Origin: JBBIQS01 sp037442205
GTDB taxonomy: Bacteria; Myxococcota; Myxococcia; Myxococcales; UBA5297
Assembly (NCBI GenBank): GCA_037442205.1
Contig: JBBIQS010000006.1
Span: forward strand, 87,132-151,131
Length of the DNA: 64,000 bases
Direction of reading: 5' to 3'
Positions 55,267 to 62,576 of the stretch are shown one piece after another. Positions within the stretch are counted from its first letter, which is position 1, and every line of letters starts with the position of its first letter. The notes under the pieces were generated by a model, which had not been told where the DNA came from, did no database searches, and worked only from the letters and a program-made list of their open reading frames with translations. Made by a program: the position numbers and the translations under genes.

Positions 55267-56739
55267 ATGGAGAGCTCGACCCGGTCGGCGATTCCCTCCC
55301 CCGCTGGCGAGGCTCGTGCGCGTTGGAGCGGGGCCTTCCAAGATCTGCGGCGCGAGCACGACTTCCTGCGGTTGGAGGTCGAGGGCCGGCTGCCACCCGA
55401 GCTCGATGGCACGCTCTTCCGCAACGGGCCGGCCCTGCTCACCCGCTTTGGCGAGCCCTACGGACACCTGTTCGACGGCGACGGCGCAGTGGTCGCGGTG
55501 CGCCTGAGCGGCGGCGCCGCCTGGGGTGCGGTCCGCCTGGTCCAAACCCGCCATCTTCTGGAGGAGCAGAAGGCTGGCCGAGCGCTGTTCGCCAGCTACG
55601 GGACGCCGGGGCCGGTGCGCTCGCTGGCGCGGCTGCGCAATCCCGCCAATACCTCGGTGCTGCTGTGGCAGGGGCGGCTCTTCGCGCTCAATGAAGGAGG
55701 ACTCCCGGTCGAGCTGTCGGCGACCGATCTGTCCACGGTGGGCGAGCGGTCACTGGTCGACTTCGGGATGCGGACCTTCTCGGCCCATCCGCGCCGGGTT
55801 GTCGAGCGAGGCGCCACCTACAACTTCGGCATGCGCTGGGGTGCGCGCCCGACGATCGATCTGTTCGAGCTGCCCGACTCCGGCCCAGCCCGGCGGCTGG
55901 GTTCGCTGCGCATCGCCGGCAATTCGCTGGTCCACGACTTCGCCGCCACGCCTCGCCACCTCATCTTCCTGATCCCGCCGCTGCGGCTGGCGCTGATCCC
56001 AACCCTCCTCGGACACTCGACTTTCAGCCGCAACCTCCACTGGCACCCGGAAGAAGGGACCGAAGTCCTGGTGGTGCCGATCGACGAGCCGCAGCGGGCG
56101 CACCGGATCCGGACCGAGCCCTTCTTCCAGTGGCACCTCGCCAACGCCTTCGAGCAGGGCGACACCCTCTGCGTGGACCTGGTGCGCTATCCCGACTTCT
56201 CGACCAATCGCTGGGTCCGCGATCTCGGCGGCGGGCGGATCGCGGAGCCGATGGACGGCAAGCTGCACCGCGCGACGATCGATTTGCGGCGCGGGGACCT
56301 GCTGCTGCAGCAGCTCTCGCCGCTTGGCTGCGAGTTCCCGCAGGTAGCGCCGCAGGTCGTCGGCCGCGAGCACCGCTTCGTCTACCTGCTGGCGCAGTCG
56401 CCGACTGCCGCCGCCAATCTGGACCCGCCCGACCTGATCGCCAGGCTCGACCTGGAGACCCGGGAGGTCCACCGCTTCAAGCTGGACGCCCACCAACTCG
56501 CGAGCGAGGCGATGTTCGTGGCATCGCGCGAGGCCCGCGGAGAAGACTGCGGCTTGCTCCTCTCGCTGGTCTACGACGGGATGCGCGATGCCAGCTTCCT
56601 CGCGGTCTTCGACGCCCGCACGCTCGGGGACGGGCCGCTGGCGCGCGTCTGGTTCCCGCAGCCGCTGCCGTTCACCTTCCACGGCGCATGGCGCCCCGGC
56701 GGGTCGCGCCCAACCGATCTTGCCGCATCGCGTCATTGA
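55267..56739 (+). CDS. carotenoid cleavage oxygenase (RPE65 family)
   Basis: A 490-residue seven-bladed propeller oxygenase. All four iron-binding His motifs are present: 'FSAHPRRV', 'LVHDFAATPRHLIF', 'FFQWHLANAF', and 'PFTFHGAWRP' near the C-terminus. The N-terminus has the typical 'LPPELDGTLFRNGPAL'. It cleaves a double bond in a carotenoid or stilbene-like compound. GGAGG precedes the ATG. The dual-specificity phosphatase gene follows 57 bases downstream. The substrate is unknown. Confidence 0.93.
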   Translation: MESSTRSAIPSPAGEARARWSGAFQDLRREHDFLRLEVEGRLPPELDGTLFRNGPALLTRFGEPYGHLFDGDGAVVAVRLSGGAAWGAVRLVQTRHLLEEQKAGRALFASYGTPGPVRSLARLRNPANTSVLLWQGRLFALNEGGLPVELSATDLSTVGERSLVDFGMRTFSAHPRRVVERGATYNFGMRWGARPTIDLFELPDSGPARRLGSLRIAGNSLVHDFAATPRHLIFLIPPLRLALIPTLLGHSTFSRNLHWHPEEGTEVLVVPIDEPQRAHRIRTEPFFQWHLANAFEQGDTLCVDLVRYPDFSTNRWVRDLGGGRIAEPMDGKLHRATIDLRRGDLLLQQLSPLGCEFPQVAPQVVGREHRFVYLLAQSPTAAANLDPPDLIARLDLETREVHRFKLDAHQLASEAMFVASREARGEDCGLLLSLVYDGMRDASFLAVFDARTLGDGPLARVWFPQPLPFTFHGAWRPGGSRPTDLAASRH

Positions 56740-56764
56740 CTTGAATTGATTGGCGCCGTTAGAC
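56736..56764 (+). promoter_or_regulatory. possible promoter of the phosphatase gene
   Basis: TTGACT (56736-56741) overlaps the stop region of the preceding gene. A partial -10, TAGACC or TTAGAC, follows at 17-18 bases. The leader would be about 25 bases. Confidence 0.35.
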
Positions 56765-56796
56765 CATGCGTTCCATCCACCCCTCAGGGAGGCACC

Positions 56797-57483
56797 ATGG
56801 TCGGCAAGCTTCACAGCGTGGCGAGCGCAGCGAAGGGCCTGGGCAAGGTCGTCAAGCACGAGGCCAACGAGGTGGCCAACGCCGCCAAGAACGCGGCCAA
56901 GTCGGTCTCCAACGGCGGTAGCGTCTCCAAGGCCGTCGGCAGCGTGGCCGGCGAGGTGCGCGACTCGTTCGTGGACGTGGGCGGCGCGGCGATCGGCCAG
57001 GCCGAGATGCTGGGCCTCAAGTACAGCGTCAAGAAGTATCAGTCTCAGGTCTCGCCCACCCTGACCCGCGGCTCGCGGCTGGAGGGCAGCGACATGGACG
57101 CCCTCAAGGCCAAGGGGTTCAAGGGCGTGATCAACCTGTGCGCCGAGAACGACGCCGACACCGCCAACGCCAAGCGGCTGGGGATGAACTCGCTGCACGA
57201 GAAGATCATCGACAACACCCCGCCCACCAACGCCCAGGCCAAGCAGATCCTGGACTTCATGACCAACCCCGCCAACCAGCCGGTGTACGTGCACTGCGAG
57301 GCCGGCCAGGGTCGCACCGGGTGCGCGGTGGCCATCTACCGCATGGCGGTCGAGGGCTGGTCGGCGGACAAGGCCATCGCCGAGGCCAAGTCGATGGGCA
57401 TGAAGGTCCCCGAGCAGATCGAGTTCCTGCGCAACTTCTCCGCGGACCTCGCCGCCGGAAAGATCGCCGGCTACCCGAAGTAG
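56797..57483 (+). CDS. dual-specificity protein phosphatase with N-terminal helical region
   Basis: A 228-residue protein. Residues about 95-225 form a dual-specificity/tyrosine phosphatase domain with P-loop 'YVHCEAGQGRTGCAVAIYRM' (CX5R, Cys about 171) and a general-acid candidate Asp in 'KIIDNTPPT'. The first 90 residues are unusual: Ala/Lys/Gly-rich repeats of amphipathic helix ('SAAKGLGKVVKHEANEVANA') that could bind membrane or form a coiled coil. GGGAGG lies four bases before the ATG, chosen over an upstream ATG at 56746. A terminator follows, lying inside the convergent gene. Confidence 0.88.
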   Translation: MVGKLHSVASAAKGLGKVVKHEANEVANAAKNAAKSVSNGGSVSKAVGSVAGEVRDSFVDVGGAAIGQAEMLGLKYSVKKYQSQVSPTLTRGSRLEGSDMDALKAKGFKGVINLCAENDADTANAKRLGMNSLHEKIIDNTPPTNAQAKQILDFMTNPANQPVYVHCEAGQGRTGCAVAIYRMAVEGWSADKAIAEAKSMGMKVPEQIEFLRNFSADLAAGKIAGYPK

Positions 57484-57493
57484 CTGCTGGCCG

Positions 57494-58120
57494 TCAGCTC
57501 CCGCGGCGGTTGCTGCCGCGGCGAGGCGTCATCCCCCTGGGCCCTCCGGAGCGCGCTCCGGGGGGCCCTTTCCTTTCGAAGCGCTGCTTGGGGACCGGCC
57601 CGGTCCACCCCGCCCGCGGCCCCTCGACCAGCTTGCCGTCGACGGTGAAGCGGCCGCGGCCCTTGGGGATCTCGTGCTTGACCGGCACCCCGACCACCGG
57701 CTCGACATGGGCCGGAGGAGTCGGCGCCGGCGCGCGGTCGGCCGCCTTGACGATCTTCACCAGCTCGGGCAGCGCCGGCTTGCGCGGCTTGCGGGTCCGC
57801 TTGGCCTTGGGCTCCGAGGCGGCCTCGTCCTGGGCGCGCTCGATCTCGAAGCGGTGTCCGCCCATCCGAATCCCCTCGCCCTCGCCGGCGTCGTCGAAGA
57901 CCCGGACGTGGAGCAGGTCGTCGACCTCGTCGCCGACCGCCTCGAGAACCTCGAGCATCAGCGCCAGCGAAGCCGCCTCGAGCCCGGTCGCCAGGCCGAT
58001 CGCCTCCGCTGCGAGCGCTTTATCGCTGGCGGTGGGCGTGACCTTCGGGTCCCGCGCCTGGCGTGCCGCCTGAAAGGCCTGCCGAACCAGGGCGCCGCTG
58101 AACTCTGCCGTGCAATCCAT
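57494..58120 (-). CDS. hypothetical protein with basic Gly/Arg tail
   Basis: A 208-residue soluble protein. The N-terminal 85 residues are helical ('SGALVRQAFQAARQARDPKV', 'LALMLEVLEAVGDEVDDLLH'). The centre is charged and Pro-rich, and the last 40 residues are Arg/Gly-rich ('KGPPGARSGGPRGMTPRRGS'), a nucleic-acid-binding style. GGAGG lies five bases before the ATG. Its 3' end contains the palindrome that acts as the opposite gene's terminator, which partly explains the Gly/Pro/Arg-rich tail. No family is recognised. Confidence 0.65.
   Translation of the reverse strand: MDCTAEFSGALVRQAFQAARQARDPKVTPTASDKALAAEAIGLATGLEAASLALMLEVLEAVGDEVDDLLHVRVFDDAGEGEGIRMGGHRFEIERAQDEAASEPKAKRTRKPRKPALPELVKIVKAADRAPAPTPPAHVEPVVGVPVKHEIPKGRGRFTVDGKLVEGPRAGWTGPVPKQRFERKGPPGARSGGPRGMTPRRGSNRRGS
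57539..57577 (+). terminator. rho-independent terminator of the phosphatase gene
   Basis: A long GC-rich inverted repeat (about 57539-57553 with 57554-57568) is followed by TTTCCTTT. It lies within the last 28 codons of the convergent gene at 57494-58120. Confidence 0.65.
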
Positions 58121-58242
58121 GAAGTCCTCCGAGCCGCGCCTTCATAGCCCTGGCCGCCCGTCCGCTCAAGCCGGCGGCCATTTTTTCCCCGGGCCCCGGA
58201 TGCGCGCCGGGAGCCGACCGGGTAGCATCGGCGCCCTCTGCC

Positions 58243-58890
58243 ATGAACACCTTCGACCTCACCGAAATCCGCCACGTCATCTGGGATTGGAACGGCACGC
58301 TCTTGGACGACGCCTGGCTGTGCGTCGAGGTGATGGACCGGATGCTGCGCCAGCGCCGGCTGCCCGGGCTGGACAGCGCGCGCTACCAGGAGCTGTTCGC
58401 GTTCCCGGTGCGCAGCTACTACACGCGGCTGGGCTTCGACTTCGACCGCGAGCCCTGGGAGAAGGTGGGGACCGAGTTCATCGACGGGTATCAGGCGCGG
58501 CAACACGAGTGCCGGCTGCAGCCCGGTGCGGTGGAGGCGCTCGAGAAGCTGGCGCAGCGCGGGATCGGCTGCAGCGTGCTGTCGGCGAGCCAGCTGCGGC
58601 GGCTGGAGACCCAGGCCCAGGCGCTGGGAGTGCGCCAGCGGTTCGTCGCCCTACGCGGCCTCGACGACCACTACGCTGGCAGCAAGCTCGAGCTGGGGCG
58701 GCGCTGGTTCGAGCAGCTCAATCTGCCGGGCGAGCAGGTGCTGCTGATCGGCGACACCGACCACGACGCCGAGGTGGCGGCGGCCCTGGGGGTGCGCTGC
58801 GCGCTGGTGCTCTCCGGGCACCAGTCCCGAGAGCGGCTCAGTCGCCTGGGGCCGGCGGTGCTCGATTCGCTGCGGAGCTTGAGCGCCTAG
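58243..58890 (+). CDS. HAD-family hydrolase, phosphoglycolate-phosphatase-like
   Basis: A 215-residue HAD hydrolase. Motif I is 'VIWDWNGTLLDDAWL' (nucleophile Asp16; the second acidic position is Asn, a known DxNGT variant), motif II Ser in 'SVLSASQLRRL', the motif III Lys in 'YAGSKLELG' and motif IV 'LLIGDTDHDAEVAAALG'. The helical cap between motifs I and II is the C1 type of phosphoglycolate or beta-phosphoglucomutase-like enzymes. It hydrolyses a small phosphate ester. The ATG is close to a weak ribosome site. Confidence 0.88.
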   Translation: MNTFDLTEIRHVIWDWNGTLLDDAWLCVEVMDRMLRQRRLPGLDSARYQELFAFPVRSYYTRLGFDFDREPWEKVGTEFIDGYQARQHECRLQPGAVEALEKLAQRGIGCSVLSASQLRRLETQAQALGVRQRFVALRGLDDHYAGSKLELGRRWFEQLNLPGEQVLLIGDTDHDAEVAAALGVRCALVLSGHQSRERLSRLGPAVLDSLRSLSA

Positions 58891-58987
58891 GACCTTGGGC
58901 TACCTCGGCGCCGCGGCCTTGCGGCGTCGACGCAGGACCTCGCGCTCGACGGCGAAGGGCAAGCGTGGCACGCCCGGGCCTCGTTCT

Positions 58988-59227
58988 TCAGGCGGCGTAG
59001 CACGTTCGATCGGGATACACGCCGGCGGCATGATTCCGCGCGAGAACCCGCTCGATGCGTGGAAGGAAGTAATCAGCCCTGCGTTGTGGCTTGATCTCGA
59101 GGAGAGTCATTTTTCCCGTCTGCTTCGACCAGAGCACACGTCCAATGATTTCTTCGGACGGGCCGAACTCATACGTGACCTCGGAGGGCGACTCCTCGAT
59201 CTTGTTGATCTGGATGTAGATGGCCAC
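58988..59227 (-). CDS. small hypothetical protein in a lower-GC patch
   Basis: A 79-residue protein starting at a GTG at 59227 (MAIYIQINKIEESPSEVTYE). It has no signal peptide, is acidic at the start and basic at the end ('RRADYFLPRIERVLARNHAA'), and ends 'CYAA'. Base composition is clearly lower in GC than the neighbours (about 53% by rough count), and the amino-acid balance (Ile, Lys, Tyr) also differs. It resembles the small immunity-like or orphan proteins found in accessory regions. No toxin partner is visible. Horizontal acquisition is a reasonable inference. Confidence 0.6.
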   Translation of the reverse strand: MAIYIQINKIEESPSEVTYEFGPSEEIIGRVLWSKQTGKMTLLEIKPQRRADYFLPRIERVLARNHAAGVYPDRTCYAA

Positions 59228-59302
59228 TTGCCGGTCCCGCTTTCGCCGTTCTCCTTCGCTGTTCTCTGGAGAGCGCTCGGAGCACGGCCGAAAAAGAGCC
59301 GC

Positions 59303-59968
59303 CTATCCCTCCAGCAGCTTCACCAGCTCGTCGTGCTCGGCCTGACTGCAGAAGCTGGTCTGGACGCCTCCGGTGGCCAGCTCGAAGCGCAGCGCCACCC
59401 GGCCGTCGGCCTGCACCGAGGCCTGGTAGCTCTTGGCTTTCTTGGCCGAAGCCAGCAGCGTCGCCACCCGCGGGGTCGAGGCCCGCGCCGGCGCCCGCCG
59501 GCGGTAGCCGAGCTTGATGGTCTGGTTCGGAGCTCCGTGCAGATCGGCGAACAGCGTCAGCACCCGATTGGCCCGGACCTCGAGCGTCCCTCCGCCCCAG
59601 GTCTCCTCGGGATCCTCGAGATCGAGCTCCTTGCCCTCGAACGGCTCCAGGGCCCCGGCGGCGCTGGCCTTCCAGGCGGTGGTCCTGAAGTGGAACCGCT
59701 TGGAGCCGCGCGTCCCGGTCACCTCGAACAGCTCGATGTCGACCTTCAAGCGGGTGGCGAGCGCGCGGGCGACCCGGCGGCCGAGCCCGACGTTCCCTCC
59801 CAGCAGCACGCAGCCCTCGTCGCCGTGGTCCAGGACCTCGATCGCGCCGTCGCTCGCCTGCTCGTCGTAGACCAGACCGACCGACTCCAGCGCCGGAGAC
59901 AGCTCGGCAACCAGCATGTCCCAGCGCATCGCCGAGGAAGACAGCGCAGTCAGCTCGATTCGGTTCAT
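59303..59968 (-). CDS. hypothetical protein
   Basis: A 221-residue soluble protein beginning MNRIELTALSSSAMRWDMLV. A helical first half ('AMRWDMLVAELSPALESVGL') is followed by a beta-rich part ('RGSKRFHFRTTAWKASAAGA', 'YQASVQADGRVALRFELATG'). The pattern 'RVARALATRLKVDIELFEVT' is reminiscent of small ferredoxin-like folds. No catalytic motif. Divergent from the THUMP methyltransferase gene. I do not recognise the family. Confidence 0.65.
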   Translation of the reverse strand: MNRIELTALSSSAMRWDMLVAELSPALESVGLVYDEQASDGAIEVLDHGDEGCVLLGGNVGLGRRVARALATRLKVDIELFEVTGTRGSKRFHFRTTAWKASAAGALEPFEGKELDLEDPEETWGGGTLEVRANRVLTLFADLHGAPNQTIKLGYRRRAPARASTPRVATLLASAKKAKSYQASVQADGRVALRFELATGGVQTSFCSQAEHDELVKLLEG

Positions 59969-60199
59969 GGCGATTCCTTGCGCTCCGTTGGCCTCGGCTC
60001 GGGCTCCCGCGACCTGCCTCGACTCAGGCAGCGCTCGGGCGCCCTTCCCCGGGGAGGGCGAGGCGGCGGAGACTACACGAAGTGGCGAGCTTCAAACACA
60101 TCGCCCGGGCCCGCCGGCGCCCGAAGACCGCGCTCGGGGAGCCGCCGGCGCTCCGAGGGCCGGCTTGAGACCGGCGGCGATTCCAGCTATCCCGCTCCC

Positions 60200-61375
60200 A
60201 TGAGCCAGCCCACCAACCTCGCGTCGCCTCCCCAGGCCTCCGGCTCGCCGGTCCGCTGGATCGCCACCTGCCCCGAGGACACCAAGGGCGTGCTGATGGA
60301 TGAGCTGCGGGCGCTCGGAGTGCGCGAGCCCCGCCCGCTCTTCCGCGGCGTAGCCTTCGATGCCGACCTGGAGACCGGCTACCGCGCCCATCTGCAGCTG
60401 CGCACCGCCAGCCGGATTCAGCGCATCGTGACCGAGCTGCCGGCGAGCTCGGCGCAGGAGCTGGGCGAGGCGGCCTCGGCCCTGAGCTGGCCCGCCTGGC
60501 TGCGCGCCGATCGGCCGTTTTCAGTGGCTCCAATCCTCACCGACGCCGCCGCTCGCGCGCTCGGGGAGCCGGCGGTCGCCGCGGCGGTGGCGGAGGCGGT
60601 CTCGCGCGGATTTCCCGAGGGCAAGGCCCCGCGCCTGGATCCCGAGGGCACGTATTCGGTGACCCTGGTGCCGCACGTGCGCGGCGGAGTCTGCACGCTC
60701 GGCTTGGACACCGCCGGCCGGGCTTTGCACAAGCGCGGCTGGCGCCTGTCGGGCCATCCGGCGGTGCTCAAGGAGACCCTGGCCGCGGCCATCCTGCTGC
60801 TGGCCGGCTACGACGGCTCCGAGCCGCTGCTCGACCCGATGTGCGGCTCCGGCACCCTGGCGATCGAGGCCGCCTACCTCGCGCTGGGCAAGGCCCCGCT
60901 CATCCACCGCGGCAAGGACGACTTCGCCATCGAGCACCAGGCCGGCTTCGACCGGTCGCTGTGGCGGCGGGTGGCCGACCGGGCGCGGGCCGCCAAGCGC
61001 CAGGCGCCGCAGGCGCCGATCTTCGCCTCCGACATCCGCCCGGCCTACGCCGAGCTGGCCCGCCAGACGGCGCTGCGCGCCCGGGTCGAGCGGCACATCA
61101 CCTTCTCGGCCATGCCGTTCCAGTCGCAGGTGCCTCCGGCGGCGAGCGGGCTGCTGGTGGCCAACCTCCCCTACGGCGAGCGCATCGGCCGGGGCGAGTT
61201 CGCCGGGGTCTTCGGGGACATCGGCCTGCTGCTGCGGGAGAAGTTCGCCGGCTGGCGCGCGGCCCTGCTGGTGCCGGCCCATGCCCCCACCGAGGCCCTG
61301 GGGCTGGTCCCGCGACAGGACATCGCGCTGATGAACGGGGCCCTCGAGGTCCGGCTGCTGCTGATCGGCGGATAG
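60200..61375 (+). CDS. THUMP-domain rRNA methyltransferase (RlmL/YpsC-like)
   Basis: A 391-residue RNA methyltransferase. Residues about 20-160 form a ferredoxin-like/THUMP RNA-binding region, and residues about 165-391 are a Rossmann methyltransferase with SAM loop 'DPMCGSGTLAIEAAYLALGK', 'FASDIRPAYAELARQTALRA' and the base-flipping motif 'VANLPYGERIG'. This fits the enzymes methylating 23S rRNA guanine N2 (RlmL N-terminal half, YpsC). The ATG at 60200 is chosen because the upstream open frame is composition noise. Confidence 0.92.
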   Translation: MSQPTNLASPPQASGSPVRWIATCPEDTKGVLMDELRALGVREPRPLFRGVAFDADLETGYRAHLQLRTASRIQRIVTELPASSAQELGEAASALSWPAWLRADRPFSVAPILTDAAARALGEPAVAAAVAEAVSRGFPEGKAPRLDPEGTYSVTLVPHVRGGVCTLGLDTAGRALHKRGWRLSGHPAVLKETLAAAILLLAGYDGSEPLLDPMCGSGTLAIEAAYLALGKAPLIHRGKDDFAIEHQAGFDRSLWRRVADRARAAKRQAPQAPIFASDIRPAYAELARQTALRARVERHITFSAMPFQSQVPPAASGLLVANLPYGERIGRGEFAGVFGDIGLLLREKFAGWRAALLVPAHAPTEALGLVPRQDIALMNGALEVRLLLIGG

Positions 61376-61461
61376 CGGCGGCCGGTCTGCCCCATCCCGC
61401 CAAGCTCGCCGCGCCGTCCAGAAGACGCGCGGCGGAGACGGCAGACAATGGGGTGCCAGAT

Positions 61462-61492
61462 AAAGAAAAAGCCCCCGAAGTTCGGGGGCTTT
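61462..61492 (-). terminator. terminator of tRNA-Phe
   Basis: Read on the minus strand, AAGCCCCCGAA and TTCGGGGGCTT form a perfect stem followed by TTTTTCTTT. It ends six bases downstream of the tRNA 3' end. Confidence 0.85.
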
Positions 61493-61497
61493 CGCAG

Positions 61498-61570
61498 TGC
61501 CCAGGGACGGAATTGAACCATCGACACGGGGATTTTCAGTCCCCTGCTCTACCAACTGAGCTACCTGGGC
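61498..61570 (-). tRNA. tRNA-Phe (anticodon GAA)
   Basis: A 73-base cloverleaf on the minus strand. The acceptor stem GCCCAGG pairs with CCTGGGC; the D-arm has AGTTGGTAGA; the anticodon stem GGGGA/TCCCC encloses loop CTGAAAA with anticodon GAA; the T-arm contains GGTTCAATTCC (TTCAA in place of TTCGA). The 3' end is ...GGGCA without an encoded CCA (ACT follows). Its own promoter lies just upstream and a terminator just downstream. Confidence 0.97.
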
Positions 61571-61583
61571 GAAACGGCGGCGG

Positions 61584-61612
61584 ATTCTGTGGTTTGGAGG
61601 GCGGACTGTCAA
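61584..61612 (-). promoter_or_regulatory. promoter of tRNA-Phe
   Basis: TTGACA (61612-61607), a spacer of exactly 17 bases, and CAGAAT (61589-61584) on the minus strand. Transcription should begin about seven bases before the tRNA 5' end. Confidence 0.8.
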
Positions 61613-61739
61613 GAGGTTCTCACGTTCGGCACGCACTTTCTCGGCGGTTCTGGCCGGCGAAGCGGCGCTTGGGGCCGACCCGGCGATGCGCTATGGCTTG
61701 CGGCGCCGCGGACACCCTTCGACGCGGCCGGAGGTAGCC

Positions 61740-62531
61740 ATGGGACGTCTCTTCGAGCCGCGCTGCGCCCTGGTGGGAATGGTCCACCTGCTCCCGCTCC
61801 CCGGTTCCCCGGAGTACCGGGGTTCGATGGCCGAGATCGAGGACCGGACCCTGGCTGACGCCCGCGCGCTGCGCGAGGGCGGCGCCGACGCGATCCTGGT
61901 CGAGAACATGGGCGATCTGCCCTACCTCGCCGGCCGGGTCGATCCCGAGACCGTGGCCTCGATGGCGGTGCTGGCGCGGCTGGCGGCTCGCGAGGCCAAT
62001 TTGCCGGCCGGGGTCCAGGTCCTGGCCGGAGCAAACCGCGAGGCGCTCGGGGTGGCGGTGGCCGCCGGGCTCTCTTTCCTGCGGGTCGAGGCCTTCGCCT
62101 ACGGCCACGTCGCCGACGAGGGCTGGCTGCAAGCCAGCGCCGGCCCGCTCTTGCGCACCCGCGCTTCCCTGCGCTCCCAGGTCAAGGTCTGGGCCGACGT
62201 CCGCAAGAAGCACTCCTCCCACGCCGCCACCGCCGACCTTCCCCTCGCCGAGATCGCCCGCGGCACCGTGTTCTGCGGCGCCGACGCCCTGATCATCACC
62301 GGGCTCTCCACCGGCCTGCCGGCAGATCTGGAGCACGTGCGAGCGGTGCGCGCCGCGCTCCCGGAGACGCCGCTGGTCGTCGGCTCGGGCGTCACTCCGG
62401 ACCAGGCCCCTGCCCTGGCCGCGCTTTGCGACGCGGTCATCGTCGGCACCTGGATCAAGAAGGATGGCGACTGGCGCAATCCGGTTGAGCGGGAGCGGGT
62501 GGCCGCGCTCAAGACGGCACTGACCCAGTAG
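61740..62531 (+). CDS. BtpA-family TIM-barrel protein
   Basis: A 263-residue protein of the BtpA/SgcQ family. Signature: 'LVGMVHLLPLPGSPEYRGSM' at the N-terminus, 'ADAILVENMGDLPY', 'AGANREALGVAVAAGLSFLR', 'KVWADVRKKHSSH', and 'PLVVGSGVTPDQAPALAALC' near the end, all TIM-barrel strands. The cyanobacterial member stabilises photosystem I; in non-photosynthetic bacteria the function is unknown, probably an enzyme acting on a nucleoside- or sugar-like substrate. GGAGG precedes the ATG at 61740 by five bases. Confidence 0.9.
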   Translation: MGRLFEPRCALVGMVHLLPLPGSPEYRGSMAEIEDRTLADARALREGGADAILVENMGDLPYLAGRVDPETVASMAVLARLAAREANLPAGVQVLAGANREALGVAVAAGLSFLRVEAFAYGHVADEGWLQASAGPLLRTRASLRSQVKVWADVRKKHSSHAATADLPLAEIARGTVFCGADALIITGLSTGLPADLEHVRAVRAALPETPLVVGSGVTPDQAPALAALCDAVIVGTWIKKDGDWRNPVERERVAALKTALTQ

Positions 62532-62576
62532 AAAGCGGGGGCGAGCCGGAGCCCGCCCCCGCCCTCGTTCTCTACC

